From: Glandiceps talaboti
Taxonomy: Eukaryota > Hemichordata > Enteropneusta > Spengelidae
DNA length: 64,000 bases
Assembly: GCF_964340395.1 (NCBI RefSeq)
Contig: NC_135556.1
Coordinates: 3,991,001-4,055,000, forward strand
Direction of reading: 5' to 3'
The first letter of the stretch is position 1. Each line of letters starts with the position of its first letter. Positions 45,201 to 54,069 of the stretch are shown one piece after another. The position numbers and the translations under genes are program-made. Under the pieces are notes generated by a model. The model was not told the DNA's origin and did no database searches. It was given only the letters and a program-made list of their open reading frames with translations.

Positions 45201-45955
45201 TTATGAATACCATTGCAATTTATCCTACCAAGTCCTCAACTATTGGTCACTTACTAACATTGTATTATGTATACCATTGCAATCTATCCTACCAAGTCCT
45301 CAACTACTGGTCACCTACACTGTATTATGAATACCATTGTAATCTATCCTACCAAGTCCTTAACTATTGGTCACCTACATTGTATTATGAATACCATTGC
45401 AATCTATCCTACCAAGTCCTCAACTATTGGTCACCTACATTGTATTATGAATACCATTGCAATCTATCCTACCAAGTCCTCAACTATTGGTCACCTACAT
45501 TGTATTATCTATACCATTGCAATCTATCCTACCAAGTCCCCAACTATTGGTCACCTTTATTGTATTATCTATACCATTGCAATCTATCCTACCAAGTCCT
45601 CAACTATTGGTCACCTACATTGTATTATGTATACCATTGCAATCTATCCTAGCAAGTCCCCAACTATTGGTCACCTTTATTGTATTATGTATACCATTGC
45701 AATCTATCCTACCAAGTCCTCAACTATTGGTCACCTTTATTGTATTATGAATACCATTGCAATCTATCCTACCAAGTCCCCAACTATTGGTCACCTTTAT
45801 TGTATTATGAATACCATTGCAATTTATCCTACCAAGTCCTCAACTATTGGTCACCTACATTGTATTATCTATACCATTGCAATCTATCCTACCAAGTCCC
45901 CAACTATTGGTCACCTTTATTGTATTATGAATACCATTGCAATCTATCCTAGCAC
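42230..45955. repeat. 60/64-bp satellite array with 805/929-bp higher-order repeats (3.7 kb)
   Basis: The short unit is TATGTATACCATTGCAATCT, ATCCTACCAAGTCCTCAACT, ATTGGTCACCTACATTGTAT (60 bp). The long unit has CACTTACTAACATTG (64 bp). Blocks of about 13 units recur: the same variant order starts at 42,728, 43,533 and 44,462 (offsets 805 and 929; 929-805 = 124 = 60 + 64, i.e. two extra monomers). Rare markers such as ATGAATGATTGCAATC and CTTAATAACTATTGG recur at the same offset. Because 60 is divisible by three, the array stays open in plus-strand frames (20-residue repeat MNTIAIYPTKSSTIGHLHCI) for up to 239 codons. I regard this as a by-product. The right edge is enriched in CACCTTTATTG variants. 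Confidence 0.98.
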
Positions 45956-47875
45956 TGTTGCAAGAAATGTGGGAATTGAATACTAGCATCCATTATTACA
46001 TAGCCCTATTGCAAGAAATGTGGGAATTGAATACTAGCATCCATTATTAAAAAGCACTATTGCAAGAAATGTGGGAATTGAATACTAGCACCCGAAATTA
46101 AATAGCACTATTGCAAGAAATGTGGGAATTGAATACTAGCACCCATTACTATATAGCCCTATTGCAAGAAATGTCGGAATTGAATACTAGCATCCATTAT
46201 TAAATAGTCTATTGCAAGAAATATGGGAATTGAATACTAGCACCCGGTATTAAATAGCCCTATTGCAAGAAATATGGGAATTGAATACTAGCACCCGGCA
46301 TTAAATAGCACTATTGCAAGAAATGTGGGAATTGAATACTAGCACGTATTATTAAGTAGCACTATTGCAAGAAATGTGGGAATTGAATACTAGCACCCGG
46401 CATTAAATAGCCCTATTGCAAGAAATGTGGGAATTGAATACTAGCACCCGGCATTAAATAGCCATATTGCAAGAAATGTGGGAATTGAATACTAGCACCC
46501 GGTATTAGCACTATTGCAAGAAATGTCGGAATTGAATACTAGCACCCATTATTAAATAGCCCTATTGCAAGAAATGTGGGAATTAAACACTAGCACCCAG
46601 TATGAAATAGCACTATTGCAAGAAATGTGGGAATTGAATACTAGCACCCGTTATTAGCACTATTGCAAGAAATGTGGGAATTGAATACTAGCACCCGGCA
46701 TTAAATAGCACTATTGCAAGAAATGTGGGAATTGAATACTAGCATCCATTATTAAATAGCCCTATTGCAAGAAATGTGGGAATTGAATACTAGCACCTGG
46801 CATTAAATAGCACTATTGCAAGAAATGTAGGAATTGAATACTAGCACCCAGTAATAGCACTATTGCAAGAAATGTGGGAATTGAATACTATCACCCGGCA
46901 TTAAATAGCACTATTGCAAGAATGTGGGAATTGAATACTAGCACCCAGTAATAGCACTATTGCAAGAAATGTGGGAATTGAATACTAGCACCCGGTATTA
47001 AATACAATGTAGCACCAGTGCAAGAAATGTGGGAATTGAATACTAGCACCCGGCATTAAATAGCACTATTGCAAGAAATGTGGGAATTGAATACTAGCAC
47101 CCGGAATTAAATAGCACTATTGCAAGAAATGTGGGAATTGAATACTAGCATCCATTATTAAATAGCCCTATTGCAAGAAATGTGGGAATTGAATACTAGC
47201 ATCCATTATTAAAAAGCACTATTGCAAGAAATGTGGGAATTGAATACTAGCACCCGGAATTAAATAGCACTATTGCAAGAAATGTGGGAATTGAATACTA
47301 GCACCCATTATTAAATAGCCCTATTGCAAGAAATATGGGAATTGAATGCTAGCACCCGGCATTAAATAGCACTATTGCAAGAAATGTGGGAATTGAATAC
47401 TAGCACCCAGTATGAAATAGCACTATTGCAAGAAATGTCGGAATTGAATACTAGCACCCGGCATTAAATAGCACTATTGCAAGAAATGTGGGAATTGAAT
47501 ACTAGCACCCATTATTAAGTAGCACTATTGCAAGAAATGTGGCAATTGAATACTAGCACTCAGTATGAAATAGCACTGAGCAAGAAATATAGGAATTGAA
47601 TACTAGCACCCAGTATGAAATAGCAATATTGCAAGGTGGGAATTGAATACTAGCACCCAGTATGAAATAGCACTATTGCAATAAATGTGGGAATTGAATA
47701 CTAGCATCCATTATTAAATAGCCCTATTGCAAGAAATGTGGGAATTGAATACTAGCACCCAGTATTAAATAGCACTATTGCAAGAAATATGGGAATTGAA
47801 TACTAGCACCCAGTAATAGCACTATTGCAAGACATGTGGGAATTGAATACTAGCACCCAGTATTAGCATGGAACT
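45950..47875. repeat. ~51-bp satellite array, about 38 copies (1.9 kb)
   Basis: Unit: CAAGAAATGTGGGAATTGAA, TACTAGCACCCGGCATTAAA, TAGCACTATTG (51 bp). A shorter variant lacks part of the TTAAATAGC segment (about 43-45 bp). It begins immediately where the 60/64-bp array stops: both share TCCTAGCACT at about 45,946-45,955, so the junction has no unique spacer. Variation is concentrated in the AGCACC(C/A)(G/T)(G/T) segment, while AATGTGGGAATTGAATACTA is conserved. Most units contain TGTGGGAA. Confidence 0.98.
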
Positions 47876-48261
47876 ATAACAAAACCCAAGATGGTTACAA
47901 AGGCCAAAGAAAATGATTATCAAAATCTTGTGAAATTAAAATGCTTTTACTTTTCTAAGTATGAATGAATGAATGAGTGAGTGACTGTTGTTCTTATAAC
48001 CCCCTCCCCAACCTACACATTTCAAATACTACCCTTATTTTCATCAGCATCGCCATCAACTACCTCATGCCTCGGTCCTTTTTTGCCATCACTATGCATG
48101 ACCACATATTACATATACACAAACAGTTCATCTTTTTTCTCTTTCTTCTCATTTTGGGTTGTCCTCAGGTTAGGTTAGGTCAGTGGGTCGGTAGTTTGGA
48201 TTATTTTCACTTGCCTGGCTATGGACTTTCTCTCATACCTAACATCCACAGACACAAATTT

Positions 48262-48376
48262 CGCACTTCCACCACTGTCTCCATTTTCACCGCATCTCTG
48301 TTTGCATTCGTCATCTTTGCTGCGTCTTCATCTACATTCGCCATCCTTCCCGCATCTCCACCTGCATTCGTCAAGT
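48262..48376. repeat. 30-bp minisatellite, about 3.5 copies
   Basis: GCATCTCTGTTTGCATTCGT, GCGTCTTCATCTACATTCGC and GCATCTCCACCTGCATTCGT each begin a 30-bp unit. The overlapping open frames on both strands (47,977-48,408 plus, 48,219-48,458 minus) owe their length to this in-frame repeat, and I do not call them genes. Confidence 0.85.
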
Positions 48377-48499
48377 TATTTTTACACCAACACCAACACA
48401 AACTATAAGTTTTCATGTTTGAGAGTGACAATGGCACCATACCCTCATAACTCCTCACTATTGGCAGTCAAGCATTGTGAGTGTGTGTATTAAACTTGC

Positions 48500-49094
48500 C
48501 CCCCCCCCTCCCAAAAAATAATTAATAAAAGTAATAAATAAAAATAAAGGAAAAACTGTGTCCTCTTGTATATAAAAGGGTATGTATGGCAACTCTAAGG
48601 AAGCGACAAAGAATTCCTTGGCAGCAATGATACCCCTAGCATTGACTAGATAATATGGACGTTAGATTCAATATTTCATGCGCCACATTTCAACAGGACT
48701 CAGTGAAGTTCTACCAATCATGTACATCATATCATTGGGATTAGGAATGGACAATAAAAATATCAAGGATCTAACGTTCAGGGGACTTTTTTGCCCAACT
48801 TGCCATATCATAACGGTACTCGGTATATACCAGTTAATCTAGATGAATGAAATAAATGAAATAAAATATACCGTAAGTTCTATAAATAGTCCATACATAT
48901 AATGACCAACTGAAAGTACTATCGTCTGGCTTTTGTGGCTGTCATTCAAGGCAATTTCTATTACATCTACAAGATATCAAGTGTACATCACCTACATTTG
49001 ACGGCTTAGAGTGTTAAGTGTCTTCTATAGGGTACTTACTTTTTATTATTCGTCTACATTTGATCATGATGTGTGATGATGATGAATGTAAGTG
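48500..49094. other. gene-free stretch
   Basis: A C8 tract near 48,499 is followed by an A-rich AATAAATAAAAATAAA run (48,520-48,550). No coding or mobile sequence was recognised. Confidence 0.45.
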
Positions 49095-49191
49095 TAGTCT
49101 GTAAGGTACGCTGTGATGGGGCGCCCTCACACATCAGCCAACCCCTCCCACGCCGGTGAGGGCGGAACGTCAGGACGTATCTTACAGTCTA
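49095..49191 (+). mobile_element. TA-flanked MITE, copy 1
   Basis: A 97-bp element bounded by TA: it starts TAGTCTGTAAGGTACG and ends CGTATCTTACAGTCTA, so the ends are imperfect terminal inverted repeats. Inside are GGGCGCCCTCAC and CCGGTGAGGGCGGAACG. The reverse complement of 57,892-57,999 matches it along the whole length with a small internal indel. There is no coding capacity. TA target duplication and short size suggest a Tc1/mariner- or other TA-specific DNA transposon derivative. Confidence 0.85.
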
Positions 49192-49244
49192 ACGTAAGTG
49201 ACACACATACAATTAATTACGTATGCGTAAGAGCAAATGATATG

Positions 49245-49560
49245 GTGTCCATGCAATCCATGACAAAATTACAACTCCTCATTTTGCTATTCTTATTTCA
49301 ATTTTACAACTCAAATATCTATGTTTCTGTTCTATATTCCATTTTACAATTCGTCATTCCAAAACTGAATGCAATTAAACAACTGAACTTTCATTTCTGA
49401 ATGAAATTTTACAACACTTACTCAACTTTCCATTTTTTAATTTTGTATTCTATTTTCCATGTTTAATTCTGTATTCTATTGTACAGTTCGACATTCGATT
49501 ACTCTGCTTCCTGTTTCATTCGACTACTCATTCTTCTAAACCCAATTTCACAGTTACACA
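49245..49560. repeat. degenerate TTCTATATTCCATTTTACAA-type low-complexity tract
   Basis: Phrases such as TTCTATATTCCATTTTACAA, TTGTATTCTATTTTCCATG and CTGTATTCTATTGTACAG recur irregularly. The open frame 49,113-49,400 runs from the MITE into this tract and is not a gene. Confidence 0.55.
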
Positions 49561-49639
49561 TGACTCAGTGTGGACTGCTTGACTGTCTTGCATCTACTTT
49601 ATAAGATCCCGGGTTAGCACTATCATAATTATAATTATT

Positions 49640-50490
49640 GACTACACAGGGTAAATATATTCCAAAAGGAGTTTAATAGCATTGTGACAGTGAAAGGTAT
49701 GGGAAAGCTTGAGCAGGGATTATGTATATCTCTTATGGGGGTCCTATGGGGTCTTCCCCTAAAAGCCTTGGAGGTTTTTTACTCTGAAAAGTCAATTTTG
49801 AGACTATTCAGGCCCTTTCAGACAATAATTTCCAAGCTTTACAAGACAACACCAACATGTAAAAAGCAACTACACAGGGTTGAAATACTTTTGAAATATA
49901 CTTTGATAGCATCTTGACAGTAGGAGGGGAAGAGCTTGAGACTAGGATATGTCCATCTCATGTGGGGGGTCCAAGGGGGTCTCCCAAAAGAAGCCCTGGA
50001 GGATTTTTACTCTTAACACCATTTTTTAGGCTATTCAGACCCTTTCAAGCAATAACTTAATCCATGCTTTACAAGACAGCACCATCAAGTATCAGAAACT
50101 ATTCTCTATAACTTACATAGGGTTGAAATATATTCTTAAAGTTAAACAGTTAAATGGCATCATTATATACATGTAGTAAAGGTCAGCAGATTTGGAGTTT
50201 AAGGCAATGTTAGACTACCTTGGCAAACATTTCACATCTTTAAAAGACAATATCATCTCAAATTAGAATTGGGTGAAAATATTTAAGAAAAGTTCAATAC
50301 CATTATGACAGTAAAAAGGTTGTTGGTGCATCTGATTGTTGGTTGAATGCATGAGTGACCTCTGGGGGTGAGGGAGTCCTTGGGGTTTTCCCCTGGCAGA
50401 TCTGCAGTTTTTGGCTTCTATTAAGGCAATGTTTAGGTTATTCATAGCTTAGCCTTTGAGGTAATATTTCCAAGCTTCGAATAGCTAACG
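49640..50490. repeat. diverged ~240-bp tandem repeat, about 3.5 units
   Basis: Units start with AGGGTAAATATATTCC (49,649), AGGGTTGAAATACTTTTG (49,877), AGGGTTGAAATATATTC (50,110, shortened) and TGGGTGAAAATATTTAAG (50,270). Each has, in order, AATAGCATTGTGACAGT-like, CTTATGGGGGTCC-like, TTAGGCTATTCA-like and CCAAGCTTTACAAGACA-like segments. Divergence is high, so this is an old array. Confidence 0.8.
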
Positions 50491-50755
50491 TAAATGTAAG
50501 TTTTAAATGAGTTTCCCATGTCACATAAAAATTGCCCTGTAACATTGGTATAGTGGCATTAATATTGCATGTATAGTAAAGTCACTGGTATGTTAGAGAA
50601 CTTTAGGAATTGTCATACCGAGTGTATAATAGAAACTGGAATCTGATGAGATGTGATTTGTAGTGTCAATAACATGTAGTGTCCAAAATAGAAAGTGCAT
50701 TAATCCCTTCTGACAAGTTCAGAGTGACGAGTAGGGAACATTTTAGATTAACATC

Positions 50756-51200
50756 TTTTATAAACTATCTATGAAGATTACCATTGCAAAACCTTCAAGT
50801 TCACTTTTGCCCCAAAGTGCAATATAAGTGAAGCACTGATTGTGAAACAGCCAAACATTTACATGACATGTTCTGTAACTAGTGTGGTAGCTAGGTAATA
50901 CATGTATATGTATATTTATAGTTATGCTTGAACTAATAAGGAATATTAAAGAATTCATGTAAGAAACAGGGACAAGAACAAATATTGACATGTACCACAT
51001 TTCAGACAAGGCTATATGCCATTGTAGAAAAAGAATTTTTTCTTCGATCACAATCCAAAACACAATGACCCCCTGTCCACAATTTTGAAAACAGCATGAC
51101 CCCCCTACTGCCAATATCAAAAACAGGGTGACCCCCCTCCCAATCCACCCCCACTCCCAGGCCGAAGGAACTGACCGGCCCCTTAATCCTATTCAAGAAT
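50756..51200. repeat. repeat-like stretch with long minus-strand frames
   Basis: Between 51,060 and 51,150 an approximately 35-bp unit containing (C/A)ATGACCCCCC...ATTTTGAAAAC or GGTGACCCCCC recurs three times. The phrase AAGTGAAGCA...TGTGAAACAGCC (50,828) recurs at 57,304, so part is dispersed. The minus-strand frames at 50,758-51,120 and 51,002-51,196 overlap each other and show no domain. Confidence 0.5.
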
Positions 51201-51430
51201 GGTGATGGGTCATAAGTAATGGTGTTATTTGGTATTTACAATATTCAAAACTATCATCAATGCTGACGGTATATTTTGAATATGACGATGCTTGAATAGA
51301 ACTATTAGCTCACAAGTGACACTGACAGTGTTGTGTCACCGTGAATGTACACGGAACGATCTTCAGACAGTAATAATGGACAAGATCACAACAAATACAT
51401 TAAATAATAAATTGAATATTTAGATGAAGT

Positions 51431-51577
51431 TTAAATTTCTGTACCTGTGACAAAGTAAATGTAATCTCCACAAACTATGTATCCGATACTTTGTTGTTTC
51501 CTTCTCGAGATAAAGCGGTAAGCCATCATGTCCTCTCTCCTCTCGGACAGCTCTGTTTTGATCTCTTTCTCCAACAT
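51431..51577 (-). CDS. hypothetical small ORF or coding exon
   Basis: From the ATG at 51,577 the minus strand encodes 48 residues: MLEKEIKTELSERREDMMAY, RFISRRKQQSIGYIVCGDYI, then YFVTGTEI and TAA. The frame is also open upstream of the ATG (DPGNAEANVITKVYVLN), and a GGTACAG (possible donor) lies just before the stop. Composition (charged amphipathic helix, then a compact hydrophobic end) is like a real domain rather than noise, but I do not recognise it. It lies next to a 42-bp minisatellite. Confidence 0.3.
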   Translation of the reverse strand: MLEKEIKTELSERREDMMAYRFISRRKQQSIGYIVCGDYIYFVTGTEI

Positions 51578-51639
51578 ATTTAGAACGTATACTTTGGTTA
51601 TAACATTTGCTTCCGCGTTTCCGGGGTCAACATTGTTGA

Positions 51640-51822
51640 GGCAAAGAAGTTATCGAGGAGCCAAAGAAGTTGTTGAGACGAGTCAAATAAGTTATCTAGG
51701 AGCCAAATAAGTTGTTGAGACGAATCAAATAAGATGTCGAGGTGCCAAATAAGTTGTTGAGACGAATCAAATAAGATGTCGAGTTGCCAAATAAGTTGTT
51801 GAGACAAATTAAATAAGTTGTA
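51640..51822. repeat. 42-bp minisatellite, about 4 copies
   Basis: CCAAATAAGTTGTTGAGACG followed by AATCAAATAAGATGTCGAGG repeats. Each 42-bp unit has two related halves. On the minus strand it reads a 14-residue repeat (LFDSSQQLIWHLDI) for the length of the array. Confidence 0.9.
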
Positions 51823-51989
51823 CATAATAATGGCCCCAATAATGCGGCATAGACAACACTATAAAGACTTGCTCTATGGGAAGGTAATTTTTTGTCTTTT
51901 AAAAATGCAATAGTTAGATCAATGTGTACCAGAAATCATTGTTATGTAGTATTTAAGCTAGAAATAAGACCACATAATATCTTATTACT

Positions 51990-52018
<29 letters not shown>
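51990..52018. repeat. homopolymer C29
   Basis: Twenty-nine consecutive C. Length is unreliable in most sequencing data. Confidence 0.9.
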
Positions 52019-52021
<3 letters not shown>

Positions 52022-52687
52022 TAAGTAACGGGTACTTGGGATTGCCGCCGTATGGAAACTAAGATGGCGATTAATACATTTCTTCCCTATATATATCTAC
52101 TACAACTAGTACAAGTTGAATGTTGTTGACTTGGTAAATTTGTTAGAAAATTGAAATTCAAATTGCCTCAAAATTATTTTAGATCCCTAGTTTATTTCAT
52201 TCATCATTAAAATTTTCAAGGGTTGAAGCTGTAAGACTCTGGAATTATTTATAGCCAACCTCAAAATCCTCTTTTTTTTCTTTTTCTTGTGTGCATTTCC
52301 CAGTCATTTTTTTCAGAGATTTTGCGCAATTTTTCATAACAGTAGATTTTTGTTATAAAATGGTGACTATGGTATAAAAGTACAATACATTACCAACTTC
52401 TGTGTAAAATGTGTTTTATAGTGAGACATCATATGAAACCACTAACCACTTTATTGCATTGCTAAAACAAAACTGCATAGTGAAGAGCTGAAGAACTGAA
52501 CCACTTCTACATGTCACCAAAATAAAAAATAAAATTTAAAAAAAAACAGCGGAGCTATTCTGACCGATAGGTCGCTTGTCTTTCCCCATAAAATGTGTGA
52601 CTTCTTATTCTTTGTACAAACTCGTTTTTTTGAATGTCTAAGGATTGTGCATTTATATGAACCTGTTTTAATCATAGTGTCTAAGAT

Positions 52688-52894
52688 TTAATTCAGCTGT
52701 GCTAAAAACAGGCCTAGGTTGCCAAGCAACCTTAAACAGATGTTAATCTTTACGTCATTCACACTGACATGTGAAGTAGCCCATAAAAGATTTAATAATT
52801 TCATTGCATCAACAAAACAAGAATCTTTCATTTCCAGGGCGAAGTCAAAGCATTTTGTAATACAACAAATCACATTTCCAAATGTAAAATGCAC
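52688..52894 (-). pseudogene. possible pogo/Tigger-type transposase tail
   Basis: The minus-strand frame includes KDSCFVDAMKLLNLLWATSH and VNDVKINICLRLLGNLGLF. The layout (DA-x3-L-x3-W-x5-V, then a segment in place of I-x-NCFR-x-AG) recalls the C-terminal end of pogo-family DDE transposases. Similarity is weak, and nothing of the catalytic domain was found upstream. The downstream segment 52,940-53,010 (ACCAAATATCATGGCAATCG plus TTCTGCAGTTTTTGA) leading into (CA)n is typical of dispersed repeats. Confidence 0.25.
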
Positions 52895-53003
52895 ATTTCT
52901 GATGCGATCATTTTGATTTGAACAATTTCCAAACTAGACACCCAAGGTAATGGACCCACCAAATATCATGGCAATCGGTTCTGCAGTTTTTGACTTTAAG
53001 TTG

Positions 53004-53007
<4 letters not shown>

Positions 53008-53047
<40 letters not shown>
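53008..53047. repeat. (CA)n microsatellite
   Basis: About 19 uninterrupted CA units. Confidence 0.95.
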
Positions 53048-53049
<2 letters not shown>

Positions 53050-53050
<1 letters not shown>

Positions 53051-53443
53051 GTTGTAAAAACTACATCACAACATACTGTAAAACTACATCACAACATACT
53101 GTAAAACTACATCACAACATACTGTAAAACTACATCACACAACAAATGAACATACTGTAAAACTACACAAATGTAAAATTACACACAACATACTGTAAAA
53201 CTGTACACCATACACAACATACTGTAAAACTACACCATACACAACATACTGTAAAACTACATCACACAACAAATGAACATACTGTAAAACTACACAAATG
53301 TAAAATTACACACAACATACTGTAAAACTGTACACCGTACACAACATACTGTAAAACTACACCATACACAACATACTGTAAAACTACACCATACACAACA
53401 TACTGTAAAACTGTACACCATACACAACATACTGTAAAACCTA
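53050..53443. repeat. ACATACTGTAAAACTACA minisatellite with higher-order copies
   Basis: ACATACTGTAAAACTACATC repeats with 20-26 bp periods. A longer block (ACACAACAAATGAACATACT ... AAATGTAAAATTACACACAA ... ACTGTACACC) occurs at about 53,135 and 53,264, a 129-bp second-order duplication. The minus-strand frames here (VVYGVVLQYVVYGVV-type) are artefacts. Confidence 0.92.
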
Positions 53444-53743
53444 ACAATTTTGTATCCCAATGGAAAATAAACAAGCCTTTTGAAGTCCACTAATGTATTC
53501 ATATAGACACTTGTTTATTAGTAAACATTCCCAACACAAGAAGCGACCAGTGTAAAGTGTCAATGGTACACACAAATTGCAATTGGTACAACAATGTTCA
53601 TCACTCAAAAGCAAACTACCAAAATATTACCAAAATATTGTAAAACAATGCAATACATACAATGCCTGTATCTCCAAGAACTTAGGTCTGTCATTGCACA
53701 ATAACTGACTATGTTATTGTAACACAATGTATAGAAAGCACTC

Positions 53744-53749
53744 TTTATT
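53744..53749 (-). terminator. AATAAA polyadenylation signal of MRPL30
   Basis: TTTATT on the plus strand reads AATAAA on the minus strand, 57 bp beyond the MRPL30 stop at 53,806. Confidence 0.8.
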
Positions 53750-53805
53750 GGCGACATGGGACCTCATGCATTAATAAGACAACACATTACAGTATATTAT
53801 GTACA

Positions 53806-54069
53806 TCATGATTTCTGGTTTTCTTGTTCATCAGTTGTCATGTCATTCAATTCTTTGACAGTCTCTGATGTAGAGTTTATGTTGTCTGGATTTTGCAGTT
53901 TTCTGGTCAACACAAACTCTCCATTGTGTTTCAGTAAAGTGTTATCGTAGTCTCCATCCTTGGGTAATCCTTGCTTCAAATAAATGGGTTGTATCTTTAC
54001 AAGGTGTTTGACCATTTGTAACTTCTGATTTGTGGCTGGTGTGTTCTTCAAAATATTAACTTGGTGCAT
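53806..54069 (-). CDS. MRPL30: MRPL30 exon 3 (C-terminal)
   Basis: This exon starts after TTGCAAG-type acceptor sequence (CTCGCAATGCAAG/ATG) at 54,070. It encodes 87 residues including HQVNILKNTPATNQKLQMVK, HLVKIQPIYLKQGLP and GEFVLTRKL. The last 30 or so residues are acidic and lineage-specific. The AG choice is inferred from the phase and from alignment with the family. Confidence 0.92.
   Translation of the reverse strand: MHQVNILKNTPATNQKLQMVKHLVKIQPIYLKQGLPKDGDYDNTLLKHNGEFVLTRKLQNPDNINSTSETVKELNDMTTDEQENQKS

Noticed and set aside
42232-45986. Chain of plus-strand frames up to 239 codons with a 20-residue repeat
   Set aside because: They come from a 60-bp satellite. The 64-bp monomers break the frame, neighbouring frames are also open, and there is no start context or splice signal. 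Recorded as a satellite instead.
47977-48493. 143-codon plus frame and 79-90-codon overlapping frames
   Set aside because: Length is due to a 30-bp in-frame minisatellite (48,262-48,376).
49113-49400. 95-codon plus frame
   Set aside because: It begins inside the MITE and continues into low-complexity sequence.
50758-51196. 120- and 64-codon minus frames
   Set aside because: They overlap in different frames over a repeat-like stretch; no domain.
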